DNA of 64,000 nucleotides. It comes from Adhaeribacter radiodurans (GTDB lineage: Bacteria; Bacteroidota; Bacteroidia; Cytophagales; Hymenobacteraceae). The first letter of the stretch is position 1; every line of letters starts with the position of its first letter. The notes below the pieces were generated by a model. The model was given only the letters and a program-made list of their open reading frames with translations, had not been told where the DNA came from and made no database searches. The stretch is from assembly GCF_014075995.1 (NCBI RefSeq), contig NZ_CP055153.1, forward strand, positions 3,224,001 through 3,288,000. Reading direction: 5' to 3'. The position numbers were made by a program, and so were the translations under genes. Below are positions 45,333 to 54,693 of the stretch, in pieces.

Positions 45333-45989
45333 ATGGCCTTAGATAAACACGGTATTGCGAAGCGGATTGCCCAGGAATTACGGGATGGTTATTATGTAAA
45401 CCTGGGAATTGGTATTCCTACTTTGGTGGCAAACTATATTCCGGCTGGCATAAACGTGGAATTGCAGTCGGAGAATGGCTTATTAGGTATGGGACCTTTT
45501 CCGACAGAAGATGAAATAGATCCTGATTTAATAAACGCCGGTAAACAAACCGTAACAACTTTACCTGGTTCTTCGCTCTTTAATTCCGCGGAAAGTTTTG
45601 GTATGATTCGCGGCGAACACATTGATTTAACTATTTTAGGCGCTATGGAAGTTTCGGAACGCGGCGATATAGCCAACTGGAAAATACCAGGTAAAATGGT
45701 AAAAGGCATGGGAGGCGCTATGGATTTAGTAGCTTCCGCTAAAAACATTATTGTCGCTATGCAACATACCAGCCGCGATGGCCATTCTAAATTATTGCCT
45801 GTTTGTAGCTTGCCTTTAACTGGTATAAAATGCGTGAAAAAGATTGTTACAGATTTAGCTGTTTTAGAGGTAACGGCACAAGGTTTTGTTTTACGGGAGC
45901 GTGCTCCGGGAGTAACCGTTGAACAAATACAGGTTGCTACCGCCGGTAAACTGGTAGTGGAAGGCGACATTCCGGAAATTAAAATATAA
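45333..45989 (+). CDS. scoB: Succinyl-CoA:3-oxoacid CoA-transferase subunit B
   Basis: 218 residues. The catalytic Glu lies in VELQSENGLLGMGPFP (SENG motif), with YVNLGIGIPTLVANYIP and the GGAMDLV block (MVKGMGGAMDLVASAKNIIVAMQHT). Pairs with ScoA; the catalytic glutamate forms the CoA thioester. Separated from scoA by the iron permease-like gene. Confidence 0.95.
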   Translation: MALDKHGIAKRIAQELRDGYYVNLGIGIPTLVANYIPAGINVELQSENGLLGMGPFPTEDEIDPDLINAGKQTVTTLPGSSLFNSAESFGMIRGEHIDLTILGAMEVSERGDIANWKIPGKMVKGMGGAMDLVASAKNIIVAMQHTSRDGHSKLLPVCSLPLTGIKCVKKIVTDLAVLEVTAQGFVLRERAPGVTVEQIQVATAGKLVVEGDIPEIKI

Positions 45990-46079
45990 CTACCTTTGTT
46001 GTTTATAATCATTCAAGTGAAAATACGGCTTGAATAGGTGCGGTTAAACCTGAATTAACCAGTTTGAATAAAAATCACT

Positions 46080-47636
46080 ATGACTGAAAAAAATAAAGCC
46101 TCCGATAAAAACAAAGAAACCGAACATAAATTAACCCTCCGCCAATTACGATTAGCCGACTATAAAGCCATTAAAGGCATTATGGATACGGTTTACTCCA
46201 ACCTTGGCGGTTCCTGGACCAAAGAAGAGTTTGTGGCCTTATTAAAAGCATTCCCGGAAGGCCAGATTTGTATTACTGATAAAGGAAAAGTAGTAGCCGG
46301 CGCGCTTAGTATTATTGTAAAATATTCCGACTACGGCGATAAGCATACGTACGAACAAATTGTAGGCAAAGGTAAATTCGATACCCATAACCCTGGCGGC
46401 GATACTCTTTACGGGGTGGACGTATTTGTTGATCCGGAGTACCGTAATTTGCGTTTAGGCCGGCGCTTGTACGATGCCCGCAAGGAACTGTGCGAAAATT
46501 TGAATATGCGCGGAATAATTGCCGGTGGCCGTATCCCGGGTTATATGGAACAATCCGAAAAAATGTCGCCGCGCAAATACATTGATATGGTGCGGAACAA
46601 GGAAATATACGACCCTATCCTCACTTTCCAGTTAAGTAATGATTTCCACGTACGGAAAATATTAAAAGGCTACATGCCCAGCGATATTGAGTCGAAAGCC
46701 TATGCTACTTTGCTGGAATGGATTAACGTGTATTACGAAGAACGCGAAGAACTGATTGGTGGCCAGAAAAGCGTAGTACGAATTGGCATTGTGCAATGGC
46801 AAATGCGCAATCTAACTTCTCTGGAAGATTTACTGCAGCAAATTGAGTTTTACGTGGATACCGTAAGTTCATATAAGGCGGATATTATCATGTTTCCGGA
46901 GTTTTTCAACGCACCCATGATGGCTTTATCCAATGATCCATCCCCATCTGCCGCTATCCGGACCTTAGCTGACTATACAGAAGAAGTGCGGGAAAAGCTC
47001 ATTACCATGGCCTTGTCGTACAACATAAACATTATTGCGGGCAGCATGCCCGAGTATAATAACAAGCAATTACATAATGTAAGCTACCTCTGCCGTCGCG
47101 ACGGTACCTACGATAAACAATACAAACTGCACGTAACTCCCGATGAAGCGGCCTATTGGGGTATGCGAGGCGGGAATAAACTTTCTATTTTCGACACCGA
47201 CATTGGAAAAATAGGTATCCTGATTTGCTATGACGTAGAGTTTCCGGAACTGGCCCGTATGCTATCCGACATGGATATGAAAATCTTATTCGTGCCTTAC
47301 TGGACCGACACCAAAAATGCTTACCTCCGGGTTCGGCGTTGCGCTCAGGCGCGGGCCATCGAGAATGAATGTTACGTAGCCATTACCGGCAGCGTAGGTA
47401 ACTTGCCGCGCGTTGAAAATATGGACATTCAATACTCCCAGTCTGCTGTGTTTTCGCCTTCGGACTTTGCTTTTCCGCACGATGCAGTAGTAGCGGAAGC
47501 TACCCCAAACACCGAGATGACGCTAATTGCCGACTTAGATTTAGATTTACTAAAAGACCTGAACACTGGCGGCAGTGTGCGTAACCTCCGCGATCGCCGA
47601 AAAGATTTGTACAACGTTAATTGGATTTTAGATTAA
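46080..47636 (+). CDS. GNAT acetyltransferase-carbon-nitrogen hydrolase fusion
   Basis: 518 residues, two domains. GNAT at about 15-190: LRLADYKAIKGIMDTVY, VFVDPEYRNLRLGRRLYDARKEL, the acetyl-CoA loop being RLGRRL. Carbon-nitrogen hydrolase (nitrilase superfamily) at about 228-515: catalytic Glu274 (FPEFFNAP), Lys349 (YDKQYKLHVTPDE) and Cys383 (GILICYDVEFPE). The fusion is a recognised but uncharacterised architecture. It is probably an amidase or amide-forming enzyme on a small metabolite; substrate unknown. No signal peptide. Confidence 0.92.
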   Translation: MTEKNKASDKNKETEHKLTLRQLRLADYKAIKGIMDTVYSNLGGSWTKEEFVALLKAFPEGQICITDKGKVVAGALSIIVKYSDYGDKHTYEQIVGKGKFDTHNPGGDTLYGVDVFVDPEYRNLRLGRRLYDARKELCENLNMRGIIAGGRIPGYMEQSEKMSPRKYIDMVRNKEIYDPILTFQLSNDFHVRKILKGYMPSDIESKAYATLLEWINVYYEEREELIGGQKSVVRIGIVQWQMRNLTSLEDLLQQIEFYVDTVSSYKADIIMFPEFFNAPMMALSNDPSPSAAIRTLADYTEEVREKLITMALSYNINIIAGSMPEYNNKQLHNVSYLCRRDGTYDKQYKLHVTPDEAAYWGMRGGNKLSIFDTDIGKIGILICYDVEFPELARMLSDMDMKILFVPYWTDTKNAYLRVRRCAQARAIENECYVAITGSVGNLPRVENMDIQYSQSAVFSPSDFAFPHDAVVAEATPNTEMTLIADLDLDLLKDLNTGGSVRNLRDRRKDLYNVNWILD

Positions 47637-47642
47637 TTATCT

Positions 47643-47814
47643 GAATCGCGGATTTTCACGGATTATTAATGAGCAATAAAATAGCCAGAAAGCTCCCCTC
47701 CTCAGATGAGGAGGGGTTGGGGTGGTTGATTTTTATCTGTTGCTTCGTTACCAACAAATCTCTCTCTAATAATTAATCCGCGAAATCAATTTAATCCGCG
47801 TAAATCCGCGATCC
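47643..47814. repeat. Composite repeat: 23-bp inverted ends around a GC hairpin
   Basis: Inverted ends 47643-47665 and 47792-47814 match at 20 of 23 positions (core TCGCGGATTT). Inside is a perfect hairpin CCCCTCCTC-agat-GAGGAGGGG (47695-47716), followed by TTGGGGTGG. Typical of dispersed non-coding repeats. No protein encoded. Confidence 0.7.
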
Positions 47815-47822
47815 AAAATTAT

Positions 47823-47830
47823 TACCTTCG
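47823..47830 (+). promoter_or_regulatory. Putative -7 box of hisS promoter
   Basis: TACCTTCG matches the Bacteroidota -7 consensus TAnnTTTG at seven of eight positions, 21 bp before the hisS ATG. It would give a short leader. The -33 partner is unclear. Confidence 0.4.
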
Positions 47831-47851
47831 CGCCAGAATACAGAAGCAACC

Positions 47852-49318
47852 ATGAGTAAAGAAAAACCGAGCCTTCCGAAAGGAACCCGGGATTTTAATC
47901 CGGAAGTAGTAGGCAAGCGCAACTATATATTTAATACCATTAAGCAAACATTTCAGAAGTTTGGCTTCCAACCCTTAGAAACGCCGGCCATGGAAAATTT
48001 ATCGGTACTTACCGGTAAATACGGCGAAGAGGGCGACCAATTAATGTTTAAAATATTAAACAACGGACTCCACGAAAAGAAAGAGCCGGAAAAAGAAAAG
48101 TTACAAGAGAATTGGAACAAAATATTACAACAGCCTTTTTCTACTTCAGCCATTACCGAACGGGCTTTACGCTACGACTTAACAGTTCCTTTTGCCCGCT
48201 TTGTGGTAATGAACCGCAACGAAATTACTTTCCCGTTTAAACGTTACCAGATTCAACCAGTATGGCGAGCCGACCGCCCACAAAAAGGCCGTTATCGTGA
48301 ATTCTACCAATGCGATGCCGATGTGGTAGGCACTAAATCCCTACTCTGCGAAGCTGAAATTGTGCTGATGCTTGATGAAGTGCTGACAAGCTTAGGCATT
48401 GAAGATTTTACTATTAAAATCAATCACCGTAAAGTTTTAGGTGTATTATACGAATTTTTGTTTCTACAAGGAGCAAAAGGTACTGATATAGATTTATTTG
48501 TTGCAATAGATAAAATAGATAAAATAGGTTTAGATGGAGTTCGCAAAGAACTTATAGATAAAGGTTATACTTCTGAAATGGTTAATAAGCTATTTGAGAT
48601 TTTATCTCTAAATGGTTCATTTGAAAAAATTAACGAATTAGAGGATAAAGTAAAAGTAGCTTTAGGCGAAATTAGGGATGATGTAGAGGGTAATAGTAAA
48701 AATCAGAATAATACTATAACCAAAATAATGCGTACACCTGTAGGATTTGTTGAACTTAGAGAGTTAAGAGAATATTTAAATAATTTAGGTTTTAAAAATT
48801 TTAATCGACTTGCACTTGACATTACTCTTGCCCGAGGTCTCTCCTACTATACCGGTTGCATTTTCGAGGTAAAAGTAAATAATGTAAAAATGGGCAGCAT
48901 TTCCGGCGGTGGTCGTTACGATAATTTAACGGGCATGTTTGGTTTACCGAATGTTTCGGGAGTAGGCATTTCCTTTGGGGTAGACCGGATCTACGACGTA
49001 ATGGAAGAATTAAATCTTTTTCCTGAATCGGCTCAAACCAGCACCCAAGTACTAATTACTAATTTTGATGCTTCTGCTGAAGTATACGCTTTACCTATTT
49101 TACAACAACTCCGGGCAGCAAATATTGCTACGGAGCTTTACCCCGACCAGGTTAAATTAGCGAAGCAAATGACTTACGCCGACCAGAAAAAGATTCCGTA
49201 CGTGCTGTTAATTGGTTCTGAAGAAATTGCCTCCGGATTACTTAAACTAAAAAATATGCGTACCGGCGAACAGGAAAGCTTACGTATAGAAGAGATTTTG
49301 AAGAAATTGGCGGTTTAA
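47852..49318 (+). CDS. hisS: Histidyl-tRNA synthetase
   Basis: 488 residues, a class II synthetase. Motif 1 region KGTRDFNPEVVGKRNYIF, motif 2 RYQIQPVWRADRPQKGRYREFYQCDADVVG, histidine-binding LARGLSYYTG and motif 3 GGGRYDNLTGMFG...GVGISFGVDRI; C-terminal anticodon domain from about 395. Charges tRNA-His. The stretch 48420-48835 is visibly more AT-rich, uses many ATA Ile and AGA Arg codons, and lacks the CCGG/CGG-rich usage of the flanks, hinting at intragenic recombination. It ends 2 bp before the next gene. Confidence 0.96.
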   Translation: MSKEKPSLPKGTRDFNPEVVGKRNYIFNTIKQTFQKFGFQPLETPAMENLSVLTGKYGEEGDQLMFKILNNGLHEKKEPEKEKLQENWNKILQQPFSTSAITERALRYDLTVPFARFVVMNRNEITFPFKRYQIQPVWRADRPQKGRYREFYQCDADVVGTKSLLCEAEIVLMLDEVLTSLGIEDFTIKINHRKVLGVLYEFLFLQGAKGTDIDLFVAIDKIDKIGLDGVRKELIDKGYTSEMVNKLFEILSLNGSFEKINELEDKVKVALGEIRDDVEGNSKNQNNTITKIMRTPVGFVELRELREYLNNLGFKNFNRLALDITLARGLSYYTGCIFEVKVNNVKMGSISGGGRYDNLTGMFGLPNVSGVGISFGVDRIYDVMEELNLFPESAQTSTQVLITNFDASAEVYALPILQQLRAANIATELYPDQVKLAKQMTYADQKKIPYVLLIGSEEIASGLLKLKNMRTGEQESLRIEEILKKLAV

Positions 49319-49320
49319 TA

Positions 49321-50472
49321 ATGGAAAATATATTCTGGCTCCATCCCGATAATCCGCTAACAGTAAAAACAATTCAGAATATTCTTGCTCAACAGGTAAG
49401 CATCAATTATTCAGCTGAATCTGCCAGTTCATTCAATTTAAATAAAGGTAATTTAGAAGCGGAGAGTTTACAATCCACAGACCTAACTAATTTTGCTATT
49501 GGCCTGGGCTCAGAAGTACCGGTTGAAATAACGCGGGTGCTGCTGTTACTCCTGGCAGATTTTTTTACTAAAAATCCGCTTGCTGCCAGTCCTGAAATTA
49601 TTTCCCGGATACTGGAGTTTTACCAATTTGAAATTTTTCCCCAAGTATTTAGTCAGGGACTTCCCGCCTCTCCTACGGCGCATTTGCTAATGCCGGTATT
49701 TGGAAAGGGTAAAGTGTATTTTCAAAATTATTTACTAAATGCAGCCGATGTGCACGATATTTTTAGCTGGCCACTTCTCTCCTGGCCAGAAAAATTGCCC
49801 AACGCGCTACTTACTACTTCCTTTTTAGGTTTGGGTAGTTTGGTATACAATTTTATTCAGTTCAAAAAAATATCCACTTTTTCCCAAATTATTCTTTCTG
49901 AGTCGGATTATCTGGCACCTTCCAACAATCTTTTCCTGGATCAAATGGAGCAATTACAGATTCAGTTAAACGAAGCTTTAGCTTTTCCGACAACCCAGGA
50001 AAAACACGTGAACGGTTTAACGTACCAACTGGAAAAACTACTGGCTAAATTTGGCGAACACATGAGAGAAAGCCTCTCCGAGATAGTTGATAAAAGCGCT
50101 ACTTTTTACTTTTTTAGGGAAAGTTTACCTTTAAAAGCGGAGTACTTGCTTTCATTATTACAGAACCTAAGTGAGGAAAATTTAATTTTGTACGAGGGGG
50201 GATTGGATATAAATTCTGGACCTTCTACTAATTTCACGCATCATCTTTGGTTGCAACCTTACCAGATTTTGAAAAATCTGGAGCAAATAATGGCTCTAGC
50301 CACCATCCTGCAATTAGCACCTTCAGTTAATCAACAAATTAATCTAAATTTAACCGGGAACAGAAAGGCAGCATACCGAAACCAGGTAATTGACGTTTTA
50401 AAGGAAGCTGTTTTTGCCGAACTTATCCGGAAAACGATTTCGTTTATGTATGCTACTACGCCAACTAATTGA
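49321..50472 (+). CDS. Divergent histidine-ammonia-lyase-like protein lacking the MIO motif
   Basis: 383 residues, versus about 500 for a lyase. I recognise the aromatic amino acid lyase frame in FAIGLGSEVPVEITRVLLLLLADFF (cf. the GxGDEVPxEIxR block) and in ISRILEFYQFEIFPQVFSQGLPASPTAHLLMPVFGKGKVYFQN. The latter aligns with the stretch that in active enzymes reads GSxGASGDLAPLAHL. The ASG triad that forms the MIO cofactor is absent (residues 112-121). So it cannot be a lyase of the normal type; likely a non-catalytic paralog. It starts 2 bp after hisS and overlaps the next gene by 23 bp. Confidence 0.65.
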   Translation: MENIFWLHPDNPLTVKTIQNILAQQVSINYSAESASSFNLNKGNLEAESLQSTDLTNFAIGLGSEVPVEITRVLLLLLADFFTKNPLAASPEIISRILEFYQFEIFPQVFSQGLPASPTAHLLMPVFGKGKVYFQNYLLNAADVHDIFSWPLLSWPEKLPNALLTTSFLGLGSLVYNFIQFKKISTFSQIILSESDYLAPSNNLFLDQMEQLQIQLNEALAFPTTQEKHVNGLTYQLEKLLAKFGEHMRESLSEIVDKSATFYFFRESLPLKAEYLLSLLQNLSEENLILYEGGLDINSGPSTNFTHHLWLQPYQILKNLEQIMALATILQLAPSVNQQINLNLTGNRKAAYRNQVIDVLKEAVFAELIRKTISFMYATTPTN

Positions 50473-52411
50473 TACACCATTCAAATTTTTCTGTTTATTT
50501 CTGCTTTATTGCTTATCTGGTTCTAAATTAATAGCCCAACCTAATTGTCCCGAAAAATTTAAGGCGTACAATGTCCAGGGTGTAGAAGTAAATACTTTTT
50601 GCATAGGCGAGACTATCCGTTTTAAATCCTGCGCCGTTAACGCTCAACCCGATAAAGAATATTACGATACCGATAAAAGCAACGGTTTGGCCTTTCCGGA
50701 TACAATTAAAAGTGTGGTCTATTCCGTACCGGGCACTTATACGATTACCCAATTAATTAATACGGGGCTACCTGGCAATAACCAATTTGAGCGTACTTTC
50801 ACGGTACTAGACACTCCCCCACCCACCTTAATTGGTTTTGCCTGCGCTTTTAATAAAGTAAGTTTTAGAATTACCGACACGCATTATGATTATTACCGCG
50901 TTAACTTTGGCGATGGTACCGAGCGGCGGGTATTACCCGGGAAAGACACTACTTACCAATTTCAATCGGCTGCAAATTTTACTCTCCGGATTAAAGGTTT
51001 TTATCGAAAGGCACTCTGCGTAACGGAAAATACGATTTCCATTACTCCTTTAAATGAAATAGTAACACCGCAATTACAAAGTCTAAAAATTAACAACTAC
51101 TCCGCCAAACAAGGTAAACTGGAGATTAATGCGCTTAATTTACAATCGGATTACAGGTATATTTTGCAGCGAGCCGCGCTAAACTCCTCGGATTTCCGGG
51201 AAGTTAAACGAGTAAAACCACAGGCCGGCGGCCAGTACACCATTGCCTTGGATCAAACCGATACCCGCACCTTTTACCAGTATCGCCTCCAAATTACCGA
51301 TAGTTGTGGTACCTTTATTAATGTTTTTTCCAATACTTTAATTACCCAGTCCCTCGCACTTAGCCCTCAGAATAAAACTGTTCGCTTAAACTGGCAGCCT
51401 TACCCGGTAATGGCTGATGTAAGTAATTACCAAATTTACCGCGATGCGAAACTACTACACACCTTACCGGCTTCGGCTACCTTGTTTGAGGATAAAGCAG
51501 TAACCTGTGGACAGCAATACTGCTATCAGTTAGAAGTAGTATTAAAGAACAATCAATCCTCGTTTTCAAATGATACCTGCCAAAGGGTAACCGCTACTAT
51601 ACCACCCAAAGCCGGATTTCTGATTGCTTCTTACAACCTTCAAAATCAGGTAGAGTTGCGTTTACAGCCAGCCCTCCAAGAAATGCTTCAGTCAGCAAAC
51701 TGGCAAAAACAAATTAACAACGGTTCTACTATCAACCTAGGCAGTACAGAAGAAAGTACTTTGCTGGATACCGCACCGTTTAACGAAAATGAACCGGCTT
51801 GTTACCAGGCAACCTATACCGATCCTTGCGGACTTACTTCCTTTGTGAGTAACCAGACCTGCCCGGTTATATTAAAAGGTATGTTTCTTTCCGCGGAGAA
51901 CCGGGTAAATTTAAATTGGTCAGCTTTCGTGGGCTTTAGCACGGCACCACACTATACCGTAGAAGTATCCGACGATGCTACGGGCCAACTACTTGGCTCT
52001 TATGAGGTAGGAACAAATAGAACTTTTACCGATACAAAGTTAAATACATCCAGTCAACTGTTGGCTTACCGCATTAAAGTAATGGCTGCTAATACTCCGG
52101 AAGTAAGCTATTCAAATAAAATTCGGGTAACCCAAGCTTTTTCAGCCACTATTCCAACGGCATTTTCTCCTAACAATGATGGTTTAAATGATGTATTTGT
52201 AATAAAAGGCCGGTTTATTCAATCGGTCCAGCTAAAAATTTATAACCGTTGGGGACAGGTTATTTTTGAAAGTAAAAACCCCGGCGAAGGATGGAACGGC
52301 AAAATAAACAACCAGGATGCGCCCGTAGGAACTTATATTTTTTCCTTCACTGCCCAGGATCTCGACGGTCATACCATTCAACGAAAAGGCTCTGTTACAT
52401 TAATTAAGTAA
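50450..52411 (+). CDS. Gliding-motility-associated C-terminal (T9SS type B) surface protein
   Basis: 653 residues from the ATG at 50450, which gives a signal peptide (FKFFCLFLLYCLSGSKLIAQ). A PKD-like domain near the start (GETIRFKSC, PGTYTITQLINTG), fibronectin-like repeats in the middle (WQPYPVMADVSNYQIYRD), and the T9SS type B sorting domain at the end: FSPNNDGLNDVFVIKG, LKIYNRWGQVIFES, WNGKINNQDAPVGTYIFSF. Exported across the outer membrane and attached to the surface. The coupling by overlap to an enzyme-like cytosolic gene is unexpected. Confidence 0.92.
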   Translation: MLLRQLIDTPFKFFCLFLLYCLSGSKLIAQPNCPEKFKAYNVQGVEVNTFCIGETIRFKSCAVNAQPDKEYYDTDKSNGLAFPDTIKSVVYSVPGTYTITQLINTGLPGNNQFERTFTVLDTPPPTLIGFACAFNKVSFRITDTHYDYYRVNFGDGTERRVLPGKDTTYQFQSAANFTLRIKGFYRKALCVTENTISITPLNEIVTPQLQSLKINNYSAKQGKLEINALNLQSDYRYILQRAALNSSDFREVKRVKPQAGGQYTIALDQTDTRTFYQYRLQITDSCGTFINVFSNTLITQSLALSPQNKTVRLNWQPYPVMADVSNYQIYRDAKLLHTLPASATLFEDKAVTCGQQYCYQLEVVLKNNQSSFSNDTCQRVTATIPPKAGFLIASYNLQNQVELRLQPALQEMLQSANWQKQINNGSTINLGSTEESTLLDTAPFNENEPACYQATYTDPCGLTSFVSNQTCPVILKGMFLSAENRVNLNWSAFVGFSTAPHYTVEVSDDATGQLLGSYEVGTNRTFTDTKLNTSSQLLAYRIKVMAANTPEVSYSNKIRVTQAFSATIPTAFSPNNDGLNDVFVIKGRFIQSVQLKIYNRWGQVIFESKNPGEGWNGKINNQDAPVGTYIFSFTAQDLDGHTIQRKGSVTLIK

Positions 52412-52442
52412 GCGCCTTTTACTACTAATCCTTATTAATTTA

Positions 52443-52468
52443 CCCGCCAACGGGCGCTTTATTTTTTG
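52443..52468 (+). terminator. Probable terminator of the hisS-HAL-like-T9SS unit
   Basis: CCCG-ccaa-CGGG (52443-52454) with outer AAGCGCC/GGCGCTT pairing (52410-52416, 52453-52459) and an ATTTTTTG tail. Confidence 0.5.
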
Positions 52469-52562
52469 TTCTTATAAAAATAGTAGTATTTTTAATTAGT
52501 TTTTAGCGCTCTATAGAAGAAGTATCTTCTTAAATTTTTATTTATACTTATTTGTTGTGGCC

Positions 52563-54581
52563 ATGGCTAAAAGAATTGCACTGGTTTACTTGGTTCTGGG
52601 CATATGTTGGATGGCTTTTAGCAGTTTGGCTCTGCAAAAACTATTTGATATTTTTCAGCTTTCAGAACAACAGGTTTTCTGGATGGAAAGTTGGAAAGGA
52701 TATGCTTATGTTACCATTACAGCCATGGTACTGTACGGATTCCTGCACCGCTTATTTACTAAACGTCAAAACATCGATAAGCAGTTTCGTCGTTTGTTCG
52801 ACGAAAATCCTAATCCGATGTGGGTTTTTGATGTGGAAACGCTGCGTTTGGTAGCAGTAAACCAGTCCATGGTAGAGGAATATGGCTACAGTCGCGAAGA
52901 ACTTTTGGGAATGACAATCAAAGATATTCGCCCGAAAGAAAGCATTGATGCGCTGGAAAAAAGGTTACTAGAAGAAATTCCTACGTATTCAAAAAGCGGG
53001 ATTTGGTGCCATCAACGCAAAAACGGCGAATTGTTTTACGTTCGTATTTACTCCAACACCACCGAATACAATGGCCGCAAATGCAGGTTGATAATGGCAT
53101 TCGATATTTCTCCTATTATTCACGCCGAACAAGAAAACCGCATTTTAACCAACCGGTTAGCAAAAAAGGAACGCTACCTGCGTTCCCTTATTGAGTCGCA
53201 AACCACCTTCTTAATTCGTATTGATACCCAAGGTCATTATACTTTTGCTAACCAGGCTTATTGTCAAAAATTAGAATATCGTCCTGATACTATTATTGGC
53301 CAATTGTTTACCCACGATTCTCAACCGGAAGACCATATCCGGTTTGAAGAAGTAATAAATAAATGTTTGCAACAACCCGGGCAAGTGGTACCACTCATGA
53401 TTCAAAAACCGGATGCGAAAGGTGACAGTTTAATTCTGGAATGGGAATTTGTAGCGATTAAAACGTTCAATACTAAAATTACCGAATTACAAGGAATGGG
53501 GCGGGATGTTACCGAAGAAATTAAATCCGTCGAAAAAATAAAAGAGTATACCCAGCGAATAAATGATATTTTAGAAAGTATTACCGATGGTTTTTACGCC
53601 ATTGATAAGAATTGGAATTTCACCTATGTCAATAAAGAATTTGAAAAACTTCTGCATTGCAACCGGAAAGATATTATGGGCACCTCCCTGTGGGATCAGT
53701 TTCCCGAAGCAACCTCGCTCAAGTTTTATAATGAGTACAACCGCGCAATAAACGAACAAGTAAAAGTTCAGTTTGAAGAATATTATCCCCGGTTTAAAGC
53801 CTGGTTTGGCGTATCGGCCTATCCCGCCACCGAGGGTTTAACAGTTTATTTACAGGATATAACCCAAGAAAAACTAGCGCAGGAGAAAGATTTCGAAGAT
53901 ACCCAAAACTTAAATGCTTTAATTAACAATCCGCACGCCTTAATTTGGTCGGTAAACCGAAACTATCAACTCATAACGGCCAACCAACCTTTTATTAATC
54001 AATTAACGCGATGGACCGGTCGGGCATTACAAAAAGGGGAAAGCGTGCTTTATCCGGAATTAAATCCGGAAACCAGAAATAAGTGGATAAACTTATACGA
54101 AAGGGCATTTAAAGGCGAAATTTACACGATAGAAGATCAGTTAATAACGGCGGATAAGGAGGTGAATTATGTTGACGTAAGTTTTAACCCGATAAGGGAT
54201 CGGGATGGCAATATTACCGGAACCGGCTGTTTTTCGCGGGATATTACCGAAAATAAACGCCACCAGTTAAAAATTCAGAAGCAAAATGAAAAGCTAAGAG
54301 AAATTGCCTGGATTCAATCGCACGAAGTGCGGGTGCCCGTGGCAAACATTCTGGGTCTTATTAATGCCTTTAATTACAAGAATTTATTAGACCCGTTTAA
54401 CCTGGAAGTCCTGGCCAACCTGAACATTGTAACGCACGATCTGGATTCCATTATCCGGAAAATTGTAAATAAAACCAATGAAGTAGAAGAAAACGCGAAT
54501 GCTACACCTAATAATAAGTTAATGTTAGGTGACCGGATCAGTACCCGCCTGATTACCGGCAATAATAATTCTCCTCATTGA
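52563..54581 (+). CDS. Multi-PAS sensor protein with HisKA but no HATPase domain
   Basis: 672 residues from ATG 52563. Two N-terminal membrane helices (IALVYLVLGICWMAFSSLAL and YVTITAMVLYGFLH). Then four PAS domains: about 75-185 (NPNPMWVFDVETLRLVAVNQ), 205-310, 320-425 (ITDGFYAIDKNWNFTYVNKEFEKLL) and 440-555. A HisKA-like helix pair with His587 in IQSHEVRVPVANILGLINAF closes the protein. It ends about 85 residues later without N, G1 or G2 boxes, so it cannot autophosphorylate alone. Such proteins may be phosphorylated in trans or act as sensors for other kinases. Confidence 0.9.
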   Translation: MAKRIALVYLVLGICWMAFSSLALQKLFDIFQLSEQQVFWMESWKGYAYVTITAMVLYGFLHRLFTKRQNIDKQFRRLFDENPNPMWVFDVETLRLVAVNQSMVEEYGYSREELLGMTIKDIRPKESIDALEKRLLEEIPTYSKSGIWCHQRKNGELFYVRIYSNTTEYNGRKCRLIMAFDISPIIHAEQENRILTNRLAKKERYLRSLIESQTTFLIRIDTQGHYTFANQAYCQKLEYRPDTIIGQLFTHDSQPEDHIRFEEVINKCLQQPGQVVPLMIQKPDAKGDSLILEWEFVAIKTFNTKITELQGMGRDVTEEIKSVEKIKEYTQRINDILESITDGFYAIDKNWNFTYVNKEFEKLLHCNRKDIMGTSLWDQFPEATSLKFYNEYNRAINEQVKVQFEEYYPRFKAWFGVSAYPATEGLTVYLQDITQEKLAQEKDFEDTQNLNALINNPHALIWSVNRNYQLITANQPFINQLTRWTGRALQKGESVLYPELNPETRNKWINLYERAFKGEIYTIEDQLITADKEVNYVDVSFNPIRDRDGNITGTGCFSRDITENKRHQLKIQKQNEKLREIAWIQSHEVRVPVANILGLINAFNYKNLLDPFNLEVLANLNIVTHDLDSIIRKIVNKTNEVEENANATPNNKLMLGDRISTRLITGNNNSPH

Positions 54582-54645
54582 GTTTATAACTATCTTAAAA
54601 CTATTTCGCACCTGTTTAAGAGTAGGTATTATTTTCTTAAATCCT

Positions 54646-54653
54646 TACCTTTG
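54646..54653 (+). promoter_or_regulatory. -7 box of the ybaB promoter
   Basis: TACCTTTG, exact match to the Bacteroidota TAnnTTTG consensus, 40 bp before the ATG, so transcription would start near 54660. No clear -33 element. Confidence 0.5.
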
Positions 54654-54693
54654 CTGCGCAAAAATTAATATAAATAACTTAACTGCTACTGCT

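Noticed and set aside
45434-46012. 192-codon minus-strand frame over scoB
   Set aside because: Exact antisense shadow of scoB, whose product is clearly recognised.
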